From contig JABWDB010000005.1 of the NCBI GenBank assembly GCA_019614645.1, forward strand, positions 2,450,001-2,514,000: DNA of 64,000 bases. Direction: 5' to 3'. The stretch is from Stratiolaelaps scimitus (taxonomy: Eukaryota; Arthropoda; Arachnida; Mesostigmata; Laelapidae). Numbering within the stretch: the first letter of the stretch is position 1; every line of letters begins with the position of its first letter. Shown here one piece after another: positions 1 to 12,100 of the stretch. The notes under the pieces were generated by a model, which was not told the DNA's origin, searched no databases, and worked only from the letters and a program-made list of their open reading frames with translations. The translations under genes and the position numbers were made by a program.

Positions 1-1805
1 TGGGCCGGTCAGCCAAAATCAGCCAAATACTGCCACCACGCAGCCTGTATCGTCCGTAAATAGTCCAACCAAGAATATCTACGGTACGAAACGAACAATT
101 TAGCTAGAATTAATTAGCGAACCAGCTAGCCAGCAGGCTATCTGCTACAAATTACACACTTAAGTACACTGGTCGAGATTAAATAGAATCTGTTAATACG
201 ACACAAAAGCGAAAGACAAATTGGCACAATTTCGAGAAATATTAATACAATGCAGATCGTCAACATCATCTTCTCATGGAAAATAATTTATATAAATATA
301 TATATGATGGATAGATTTTTTTGTCGATTCGATTGGTTGCCTAGAAATATTGTTTCGGATAGAAAAAATGAAGTGATTATTTTTCCTGTTTGCAGTGGTC
401 TTGGGCTAGTAATTTGAATTACCTAGTTAACGTTGCACGAATTGCCAAGAAGTAGATATGCACTGAGGGGGCAGAGTGCGTGGCTGGCTGCAAATTATAG
501 GTATCGTTATTGATTATTGTTATTAATACTATTATTATTATTAATTATTATATACCATAAGGTGTTTGCGGTTGCTTGACAATGGTCTATACGATATAAT
601 ATACCGAATTATTAGAATGATACAGGACACAGAAGAAACAACACTTTTGTGCCTCAAAGGACGGCTCGAACGCAAAGAGATCAGTTAGTGACAAGCTTCG
701 AGTGGAACTTTCACAGCAGTGGCTAACGTCGATTTTGCTTAGAAACAATAACAAACATGTCTCGCCCAGGCATCATAGAATCGAGTCATGCATTTTCGAA
801 GATGCTGCGGGCAATTTACTCAACATTTATTAAGAGATTCAAGCTTCTCAGTCAACAAGGGTGATCTAGCAAATCTCGTTGAGGAGTCAACAGCTAGACA
901 CGCCGTATTTGTCGCTCGTTGGGAAGAAACTAAATTTGCGGGGCTAATTTATTTGCTTGGCAGCGAAGCCTTCGTCCATTCATTATGAAACGCTTGAAGC
1001 AAAAGCCACTATTACTACTATTGTCACAGGTACACGATATTAGGCGTATTAAACTGTCTCTCAACATGCGGCTGGGTGACGGGTTATCTCGCACGAACTG
1101 ACTGAGAGAGTGCTCGTATAGCAGAGGGCAACGTTAACAAATACTGGGACAGAGTTAACAAAAATGTATATTTTCTGGTTGAAAGCAGGTGGCAAAGGTC
1201 GTTCTAATCCTCATTGGTTTATTTACTCCCATGACTTACAGAGGGTGGGGTAAACGGTGTGGTAATGAATTGTCGAAATGTATTTGAATATATTTTGTAA
1301 GATATATAAGAAAAAAAAATATATATATGACTTATTATATATTAAATTATTGCAGTCCTGTTATCTGTATAATATTTAATAATTACAATATATTATCTTC
1401 CCTATGGGCCACCGACCCCATTTATGATGAATGAACATCCCCATTTATCCCTGACCGTATTTTCTCTGTTTATATAAATACATATTTATATATATATATA
1501 TATTTTTTTTTCTTCTCCTTATAAACATGTTATTGTCAATGCCTTTCACAGAATCTCTTTTTGTGTCAGGGTTATATACTCAGCGAAATATGCCCATATT
1601 CACCCACGACAATATCATAACGATACTATCCAAGCATGAGTCAACATTTACTGAAGTCGAATGATGACGTGCTGTTTCCGTATCCTTCATCTGAAGTGGT
1701 CAATGCTGGTTCAGCACCGCTAAAAATCGATTAGTTGTCGCAAACGAATCGTTCGATTTTCTTCTGCTATTCTATCGGCTAACGGCGCCCCCCTGACGAT
1801 TGCAG
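1..1805. other. no supported gene (upstream/intron of RhoGEF gene)
   Basis: AT-rich, with simple (ATT)n near 525-545 and a TA-rich tract at about 1480-1502. The only frame over 60 codons (788-988) shows no homology or splice support. Probably intron, since the first seen exon begins inside a codon. Confidence 0.5.
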
Positions 1806-1910
1806 GCACGACTGCTGCGTACGCCAAGCAGCTTATATTTGGCAACAAGACAAACAAGAATGGTTCGGCAGCAACGGCAACACCTGGCGCTGGTGGAGGT
1901 GTTGGCGGAG
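1806..1910 (+). CDS. ARHGEF10: ARHGEF10-like exon, N-terminal region
   Basis: This exon follows a pyrimidine-poor acceptor ending in ttgcag and ends before a strong gtaagt donor, phase 1. The reading [20 protein letters not shown] then a Gly-rich tail joins in phase with 2399. It is the first exon I can support; no start codon is visible upstream. Confidence 0.6.
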
Positions 1911-4551
1911 GTAAGTTGGCTTTTGTTGCGCGGGCAGCGTGTGCGCATGCGGAATGGCATTGCCACTAAGCTTTAATGGTGGCAGCTAAAGGCAACTCCC
2001 GCCGCATAGGATATTGCAAGAGAGAGAGATCTGTGTCGAAATGGAGTCCGCCAGAAGCTGGCGGCTGAATGATTAGGAAGAAATATAGTATTATATTTAT
2101 TTCTAGAAGAAACAGGCTCACTGAACGGTGATTGCTTTTTGTTTTGCTAGTTCGCTATAGGTAGAGAGGTGACTTTCTAAGGTAATGATTGTATGCTATA
2201 ACCGGTGGTAATGGTGATAGTTAAATTTAGCGCGTCGACGATTTTCTTTCCACCGGGGTCGACTCTGACCACTGTATTCTGTGGCGGGAGGCAGGATCCG
2301 TTCACGACGTACTGAGTAGATTCCTTTTGTTGTTGTTGTTGTTGTTGTTTGGCTGGTGTTGTTACTGACCGCTGCATTTGTTCGGTGTTGTTCGACAGGC
2401 GGAGGCGTCGGTGGTATGCGCCATGCCGAGAGCTACACGTCAAGGCGGAACAGCTCGGAGCCGAACATCTACGAGGAGATCGGCTCTAGCTGCTATTCGG
2501 AGTATGGCCTACCGCAGATGCTTCAACAGCAGCAACAGCAGCCGCCAGCTGGTGCAGGGCCGCAAGGCCCCCAACAGGGTATGACAACGACGTTCTGATC
2601 CATATAGAGCAATTAGCGTTTCGTTATAATTACACGTATTAAAGCACACGGCGGCTTTGTTGTTGTTGTCATTATTATTATTATTATTATTATAAAGTGA
2701 CGCATTACGAGTGTCGAATTTGGACGGCGATTCGGCCACCTCTGCTGCAATGCCCAGCCGAAATTTTAACACGGGTTGTTGCACACAATTTAGCAGGCCA
2801 CTGAGATAGTGTGTTTTGACTGATCGAGCTTCTCCCGATAAGAAGACCGCCAGCATTCGTCCGATCGGGAGATCGGGTTAGAGAGTACGCTCATGTGGAA
2901 GGTCTACATAATGAGATAATCTCAAAGATAATGCTCCTATGTGATGTTCTCATACGAGACCGTTGTTAACGGCAGCTCTAATGAACCATAGTCCCATCTT
3001 GACCATGGGGGGAGCCAAGCAGACCCGTTAGCAGCTGGTCCCCGCTTTTCGCTCATCAGACGTTTCTTAGGACTAACTTATCCGTGTGACGTTACTACGA
3101 ACAGTGTCACGAGAAGAATCCGTACCTGCCTCAGGCCATGGTAGCATTTGAACCTGGGTACGATCCCAGGTAGATTTAGCAAAGCCGGATCCCTCGGTAC
3201 TGCGACATAGAATTTCAGATATATTATAACTCCGGTTTTTTTTTTTACCCAAATAATATCTCCCTGTACAATTACCCTTCGACTTCTACATATGCCAGAC
3301 TAGATGAAGTATAGCGGTTTTAAAGAGAGAACGAAGTGGCTGTATCGGACAACCAGTCATTTCGTGTAGAAGAGAATGTAGTGTGGGTGTATTATACACC
3401 ATTACAAATGGACTCATTCGTAGGCCGTGTTTAGCTCTCTGTGCTATGTATTTGTGGTGGTGGAAGTGTTTGACGAACCTGTGACGGACGCTAGTTGTGG
3501 ACGACCGGCGTAGCGTAACGCGTTTCGCTTACCGGTACGTCACCATAGGATTCAGAGCTGACTTTGGCACAACGCAACGCTAATATTAAAAGAGAAACCA
3601 ACATGGCGGAACCCGTCACCTAAAGCGTGGCTGGTATGGGCAACGCGGCTGGCCATGTTTCGCCGACGCAGCCGCACGAGCCGGCGAATGTCGACGTTCA
3701 GGCGCGAGCAAATGCAAGGCTCTTGATTCGTAAGCTGGCCGAACAAGAGATGTTCGCGCTCCATTGCGTACTCGCCCGCACCGACCTGTCCGACGTGAAG
3801 AAGTTGACAAAATGTGAGGAGACCATCGTCGCATTGAGGTTCTACGAAAATCAGCTCGAGAAAGGCGACATGGTCGAAGAAGTGGTACGATTGACGTTGG
3901 TGAACAGGGACGCGTTCCGAGAGATGATAGGAAATGCGCTGAAGTTTCGGGTGCGTCTGCGAAAAGCACTGCTGAAAGCTCAGAAGTTTGTGGTGAAAGC
4001 GAGCGCGGCCGAAGCCGCGTCGTCATCGTCGAGACAGACGGGCATAGCAAGCCCGGCCGAGACAACGGCTGGACATTTAGCCACCGCTTGGTGTTTGGGA
4101 ACGCCGCGTACGGACTGTAGGCGTATATATGCTATATTATAGAATATATACATATATATATATATTAGAGATTGTCTAGATATTTCATTTTGGAATAGAT
4201 AACGACCAGTCCCGTTGATGAGACAATATACTTTAACTCTGTCATATGCACAATGATGAGTAACTACTGAGTTTTTGACGTTTTTGTTCTATTAGGCGTT
4301 TGCGCTGAGGTGAGTCGTGTGGAGGAAAGCCATGCGCACATCTTGGAAAATCTCAACCTCGAAGTGGAATCGATGCTAATGCCTCCGGCGGAACAAGCTG
4401 CCCACCTAAAGGCCGCACCGGCTAGTAACGGAAGCGCTGGCCTTGCTAACGGCTCTCAGGCGACTACACCCAAAGAACAGCGTGAAACTAATAGGGACGA
4501 ACTGGTCAAGCAGCACAGCATGCCGGCGACAGGTACAGACAGACTATAGGT

Positions 4552-4582
<31 letters not shown>

Positions 4583-6137
4583 TGTTGTGCATAAGCTTAA
4601 CGCACCCCTATATTTCAACAAATCGATACAAAGAATACATATTTGAGACATTTATTCTGTACCAGATTAACGTACGTGTCAAATAACATACACAGCGCAT
4701 ATGACGGCGCAAACAGCTTGCTACAATGAAATGTGTCATTTTTCGGGTGTGCAAAAGGATAACGCAACCTCAGTTATCGAGTGTTCTCGCTGAATTCATC
4801 CAGTTTGTGTTGGGCATCCAAGCTGTACTGCAGTCACGGAACACGCTTCGAGCCTTACTGATACAGAGAACGTGGATATTACTGCTTTATACCTAGCAGG
4901 AAAGACTCAGGCTGCAATTGCCAGATAAATTGGCAAAAATCGTCACGTAGTGCAAAATTACTTACGCAGTCCATCGACGTATGGTACCAACAAGTCTAAA
5001 GGACCTCCACGAAAGAACAGGCAGCGAACTGCCATGCATATCTGTCGATTGGCCTCGAATTCGACCGTAAGTTGTGAAGCAATCAGGCAAGGGTTAAACC
5101 TTCAGGTTCATAGATCAACAGTTTTAAAGACAATTAAGCGTCATCCGCATATCATGCGGGCGCAAATGAAAACAAGACCTCGTCTTCAACAACGCCATAT
5201 AATTACCCAACTGAACTTCGCCCGCAACAATATGGACGGAGACTGGACATTGATAAATATTGGGGCAACGTTTTTTAAATAGTATCCTGAGGGTGCACAT
5301 CTATCTAAAAGGTACTACGTTGTTTCAGATCGTCTTCAGTGACGAGAAGAAGTTAAATTTGGATGGGCTAGATGGATTTAACAGTTACTGGCATGATGTA
5401 CGTAGAGAGTCGCGGTGCTTCTCGAAGCACATGTTCGGCGGAGCGTGCTTTACGGGTTGGGGAGCTTGGCAAACTTGGATTCGCTTTCATCTCATCTCGA
5501 ATGAATAGCGAGGACTATCAGCAGATGTTGACCAACAACCTACTACCATTTAGTAGCAGATATCACCGACTGCCAATTGTTTTCTAACAAGATAACGCTT
5601 CAATTCACGTCAGCGCTAATACACGTGCGTGGTTAGGACGGCATGACATTGAAACCCTAGAGTGGCCAGCATGTTCTTCTTATCTCAACCCAATAGAGAA
5701 CCTCTGGGGCATTCTTGTCCGACAAGTATATGCGTCGAATCGACAGTATACATCCGTGGAAGCACTACGAGAGGCATTGTTGGAGGCCTGGAGAGTCGTC
5801 AGCCACCAGATCCTGCTAAATCTCGTTAATAGTATGCCAAAGCGAGGCTTTGACGTTATAATTAGCAAGGGCTGGTCCACACGGTACTGATTAGCACAAG
5901 AAAACGAGAATTGTTGAGTGAGAACACTCGATAACTGAGGGTGCGTTATCCTTTTGCACACCCGAAAAATGACACATTTCATTGTAGCAAGGTGTTTGCG
6001 CCGTCATATGCGCTGTTCTTTGAGGTGTGTATGTTATTTGACACGTACATTAATCTGATACAGAGTAAATGCCTCAAATGTGTATTCTTTGTATCGATTT
6101 GTTGAAATATAGGGGTGCCTTAAGCTTATGCACACCA

Positions 6138-6181
<44 letters not shown>

Positions 6182-9100
6182 TATATAATGCATTATATAT
6201 AGCGACGTTTTTGAAATTGTTTCCTAATTGTCAGCGGAATCAAAGATGCTATAGGTCTCCGATCATGTTAATAGCTATATTCGAACGGTCTCTATCTTCG
6301 TTGTCGACTGGCGGATTCACTGACGATAAAAATGCCAAAATTTGCGCTCGATCTCAAAGTACATTTCGGCATTTGTTTCATACCGGCCAATTGCATTTTG
6401 TTTGCCTATCTCGGTGGTGGCACTTGCAGGGAAGTTATTGTCGAAGCAGAATGCGCTATCGAATAGCGCATCGTCAGGGGCCGATCATGTGTACCAGTTG
6501 TATGATGATGGACACAAGGACAATGACAACATCTACGAGGAAGTAGACATTTACCAAAGGCAGTTAGGCCTTGGTCTGGCGGGAGGTCTCGGCGGGCTGG
6601 GTTTGGCCGGTCTCGCAGGACTCGGACAAGGGGTTCCGGAGCACAGCCTGACTAGATGGTTCTCGACGCGAGCGCGAAAGGACTCCAGAAGGCTGGCTTC
6701 CCAGCAGAACCTTAACAACCTGCAGCAGCCGTCCGGTCAGGGTGAGTGTGTGATAATGCGCGGTGATAATTGTCAACAGGCAGAAGTCGAGTGCATATGA
6801 GATAACAACACGATGATAAATAGAGAGAGAAAAGAAAAAAAACACGCAAAACACTGTTGTCGGCAGAAAATCCCGTTGGCGAGCGATATGATTGCCAACA
6901 GGATTCGTTCACTTTTGTCTCTCGATGTCTCAGTCGCTGCTAATCCCTAATTGTCCCTACCTCGATCGAGTGTACTGTAGCCGTTTTAATGACACAACTT
7001 TTGTCCTCTGCGCACTTTGTCGTCGTTATCGTCATCGCCGCCGCCGCCGCCGCCGCCGCCCTGCCCGTGCATGGTTATGCCTTCGTCACTGCCGCAGATG
7101 GCGGATGCAACGGTGGTGCAGGCGTCGGAGTCGCTGGGGAGGGGGCCGGTGAATATGAGTGCGACCCTCTGTGGACGGGGTCTGGACCCCGCGGAAGGAA
7201 GCAACGCCGGCCGCCCCTCAGTCTCCCGCCAATGCCACAGGGTCTAAGTCCGGAACAGGTCAAACGACGTCTCATCGTTAACACGATTGTGGAATCCGAG
7301 AATTGCTACGTTTCGGCGCTTCACAGGTATGAGCTGTACAGACAAGAGCAAGAGAGAGATAGAGATAGATGGCTGTCTATTGAACGGAAATGCAGAACTG
7401 GTCAGCGCTGTCCGATGGATGCTGATGGAAGCACTGCGAAGCCAAATAAAGAACAATGCGAACGGTTTGCGCGGGCCTCGACATTGGCGAACTCCGTTCG
7501 CGGGCATCGTGTTACTCTATCTTCGTGTAGTTGGCTTATTTTTATTTCTTTGTATAATCGTTATAGACAGATAATGTCCACTAAAATTGTGCCGTATATA
7601 TATATATATATATATATAACAATAGATATTTCGTGTTTGCTTTTTCAGATTAATTGTCGATTTCAAACAACCCTTGCAGCGGTGTTCACCGCCACTGCTT
7701 TCCGCTCACAAGGTAGGAGAGAATCTTGATTCTTCTTATTAGCATGAACGATTCCTTCTCAACTATCTGTCCATGATGTCACCAGTGGCTTTACGAGTCT
7801 ATTTGTAGTTTCGCAATTCTCTTCAACATTGTCGTCGACGAGTCAACGCAACGCTGTTCACAATGAACAATCTTGTTCCAGGTGGACATCATGTTCCATC
7901 GAGTGGAGCAGATTCTACAATGTCACACCATCTTCGGGATCGCTCTTACGCAGTGCGTTTGGGAGTGGGACCAGAAGGTTCGTTGGTCGACACCACAACA
8001 AGAGACCTTCTAGTGAATTTATTTATCTAAGCTCCAGTATGAAATCTACAGGCAGATATTGCCATATGAACGTTGCTGGATATTATCCACGATATTAATA
8101 TTTTGAAAATAGAACAATTCGGCCATCGATCTCATTTAGTACTGTTCGAAGCGTCAATAAATGACGTATAAAAACGTTTGAATGAATGCTGATAGCCATA
8201 TGATACTATGACGTGCGTTTCAATTCAGAAGACGCGAAACACATATATGTACCATGTTGGAATAGATTGCCAGTCGAAAACGATTTAAATTCTAGTTAGC
8301 CACAGCTGGCGCTAAAGTCCACACACCCAGAGTTCAATGGGAAACCAAGAATATCGGCACACACAAGATAAATCAATTTCGTTCTTTCTCTGCTCCTTCA
8401 TGTTTGCTCTTTCGTGTCTGGTTGATTTTTTTGTGAAATAAAAAAAACTCTAGGAAATGCTTGGGGACGTCTTTCTGGCGGCCTTCTCGAAAAACCACGT
8501 CCTCGAAATTTACTCGGACTTCGTGAACAATTTTACGACAGCCATGGACACAGCCCGTCAAGCCTCGGCGTCCAAGCCCCAGTTGGCGCACTTTCTCAAG
8601 GTAAGCTGTTATAGCTAGCCAGCCATAGAAAACGATGTATCAGAAACCAATTGCACCAAAAGCTGTGAAAACATTGTTCGTCAGCACCAATTTCAATGCT
8701 TTGTCCTGCAGTTTCAACCGTTATGAAGGGAACGAAAAAAAAGATCAGAACCAGACAATTGCTAGAACTCCAACCTAATATAGTAACTAACTCTCATAAT
8801 AGTGTCAATCTAATAGTATACTGCCATTGTTCCGAGGGAACCATAATGTAAAAAAATGTTCAAAGCAAAAGGTCACTCGATCGCATCGGTCAAAGCATCG
8901 AAGTTTTGAAGATCATGACACCACCATCTTCAAGCGTGAGTTTGTCACATTGGTGTCGTGTTGGTCAAATGCTGATTCGGTGGGTGATGTTATTTGGTGT
9001 TCCGCGCACAGTCCTGATTGGAAAATGCTCGTGGGATGGTTACATCGTCTCCAAGCTGTTCGTTTGGTGGCGATGATGATGATACTGTGTGTGTTGGGTC

Positions 9101-12100
9101 GGATCTGTCCTCATCCGTTTCATTCATGTCTGGATAGTGTGTGTATGTGTGCAGCTGGGGTCACTGGTGATGATAATGCCGGCGAATTCGACTTGTGAGG
9201 TGGTTTTCCTCAAAAGCCCGCGGGGCGTTTTGAGTGTCAACGAGAATTCAAGTTGTCATTATTACCATTTCTTCTTCTCTTGTTGTTGTGTGATTTCATA
9301 GGCAGGCAAAAAATAGTTTCTTGGGTGAATTAATCATTGCGTTGAATTCTTAGTCGTTCATTCGCACCTGTAACGAAATACGTACTCACCCAATGGTGAT
9401 ACATTCTCCTCGAATAAGGTAGTGCTGCTTCTTGCCGGGTACGACCGGTGGAAAAATAAGAAAAGGTGGTGGCCCCTGACGGCTCCTCATAGTTATACTC
9501 AAAGGTTTACTTCTGCGGCTTGCCACATCACAAAGGAACAGCTGAAGGTCAGCCGAAAAAATGTGTGTTTAGGTAGTGGCGCTAACGGTTAGGGTTTACA
9601 GACCTTCGGAACCTTTAACCATTGTTCGACTTTCTCTGAAGCATCTGGGTTGGCTCTCTCTCTTTCTCTCTCTCTATTTCACTAACGCTTTTCTGCTTGT
9701 CTTTGTCTGTCCGCCTCTTTTTCTTTGGCAACTCTCTCAGCGATATATTCTGCTTCTGGGGAACTGTTCTGTTCATGAGTGTCATGTGTTCCCCTTACTG
9801 GCTAGGTGTCTATTAGAAAATACAATGGAGGCTTTGTAAGGTTCGATTCATGATGCCTAGGTAGTGAATGTTGTATTACAATTTTGTAGAAATACATAAG
9901 GCTAAGTACACAGGTGTTTGATATATCGTGGCCAGTTTGTTGATTTGGCACAACATCCGTCAGGTGAAATTGCACCTAAGTAGGCCGACTTTAAAAGAAG
10001 TGGTTCTAATTAACGATCTATCTACATATCATCTGAGTGCAGACAAAGGTCGCAAGACTATGATGAACCTGTCTGTCATCCGAACGACATGTATCAAGTA
10101 TAGATAATGCCTATAGGGCGCTTAAGTTGCAACTTTAGGTACAGCAGTCCTTGGCAGATGCTGACCCGACGGGCCAGTAAATTCTACGGGTATTCCTTCC
10201 GGCTGCCGAACCGTTGTGCGACGGAATGTTCTAGAGAACTGTGATTGACATATAGGTAGTACATGAGGTTTATGCGCCATAGTCGAACGCTACCCCATGG
10301 CAGTTGGAATCAACCTTGTGAAAGAAGTCCTCGTAGCTGTAATTGTTCGGAGTGTCTGAGCGGTTATCTCACGACGCCTGTGGTCGACACCGACGTGCCT
10401 GCCGTACGGCGGCGGGGTCGCTGTGGTGTACCATATTCCCGTGGTGGTGGTGGTGGTGTTCCTGTTGCTCTTGTTTCATCTCCTTTGTTCTTTGTAGGCG
10501 CCAACGTCGGGGCTCCTTCATGATGCCAGTCTCGCCGTGCACGCGAGTATTCCTCACCAGTATCGGAAGGTAACCGAAGCGCATACGATGCCTCCCCCCC
10601 AAAAAGACAAATATCATAGGAAATACATAGAGAAGCAAGTTTTCTGTTCAGGTTGTTGTTGCTGCTGCTACTGCTGCTGCCGCTGTGTTCCTTCTAGTTT
10701 TGTTTGGTTTCTGAGTGGCTGAGTGTGAGAATGTTTTGTCGTCTTTGTCCGTATGCGACGAATGCGTGTGTAGCGTTTTTCTTTTGTCTTGGGAACCAAA
10801 GCTGAAGAAAACATGAGGGGAAGAAGCAAGCAAGCTTAAGACCTCCCTATGTAAGATTTGAGTAATGATGGTATGGTCTGTCGGAATGGACCCTGTCGGT
10901 CGCTACCGTTTGGCGTTGTAACTATTGCTAGAAATAAACTCAGTGTTTGTTGATGCCATTGTTAGTTGACCAGCAATCGTGGCAGTTGTAGTGCTTAGGT
11001 GGACACCGATGAGAGGAGGTTGTGTGTTTTCGCGTATATACGGATGTGTGGCACGAGCCGTGTATAATCCGTCAGTCCCTCTGTGAATGGATATAGCTAT
11101 TCGAGTTGTGGACATTGAGTTTAGACAACAATATATAGTTGAGTATCTTATCTAGGTCTGTTCCAGTCTACTGCTGGCTAGCATGATTTTCTCACTCACC
11201 CTCATTTTCTGTCTTGGTTATATATATTGCATGTTGCATGCGTTATATATATATATATTTATATATATATATATAATGTATATTTCACACGCGCGTATAT
11301 ATCTATATATATATGTTCTCCTCTTTCCAGATGCGAATCGACTTCTGGCTAACGTAGTAACCAACTCTGCATGCGTTTTATGCTCCTTGGTTCCTTTTGT
11401 ATATGTAGCATCCGAATTGCATCCCGCTACGAGACTAATTATCTATCCGTAACGCCTCTCTGAAGAAGTGAGTGGCAGTGCACTTACGGAGTGCAATTAC
11501 GCTTCTCTGAGATGAATAACAAATACGCTTATCCGATCTCTCATGAGCTGGAAAGGTCAAGAACGAAGTAGCTCGATTTCTTCGGCTCTACGTTACCGCT
11601 GTATGTTAGGTTGCTGCTGCTTATCAAACAAGATCGTGTGATTATGCATCATTTTGAATAATTTGTTTTTCTAGCCAGTGCTCAAGGCTGGGTTCTTCCG
11701 AGGGCGGAGAAAGCCCTCTCACTCGAGCCCAAATGAGGCATGTCAGATGTTTTTTTTCTTCTACATCTCATACCGGCAACGATTTGTTTTTGAGAGATCT
11801 AAATGGCATGACTTCGCTGTTGATAGAGTGAGTGGTTTTTCAGACTTGATCACCAGATACGATAACAGCTAATTATTTGCTTTCGTTTGTCGGGCATCGT
11901 CTCGCCTCGTCACCGGATTCTCTCCGTTTCGTCGTCGTTCCCAGATGCGACAGGTGTACAGTAGTGACCGACTGGGCTTTTACGGATTGATGGTGAAACC
12001 GGTGCAGCGGTTTCCGCAATTCATCCTGCTTCTGCAAGACCTGCTAGCGAACACCCCGAGCGAGCACCAGGATCGACTTAGTCTTGAGCTCGCCCTCACA

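Larger units (their letters stand above)
4580..6140 (+). mobile_element. degenerate Tc1-family DNA transposon
   Basis: A 1,561-bp element bounded by long terminal inverted repeats (4580-4788 and 5920-6140) that begin cagtg. It is flanked by TA on each side, the Tc1/mariner target, and sits within (TA)n microsatellite. The internal DD34E transposase is broken by stops and frameshifts. It lies on the sense strand of a RhoGEF intron. Confidence 0.93.

Noticed and set aside
788..988. 66-codon frame upstream of the RhoGEF exons
   Set aside because: No splice sites in phase with 1806 and no homology recognised.
3153..3170. Hairpin cctggg-tacgat-cccagg resembling a tRNA T-arm
   Set aside because: Loop is not a T-loop and no acceptor, D or anticodon arms are found around it.
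3616..4065. 149-codon minus-strand frame
   Set aside because: Shadow of the better-supported plus-strand coding block at 3636-4107.
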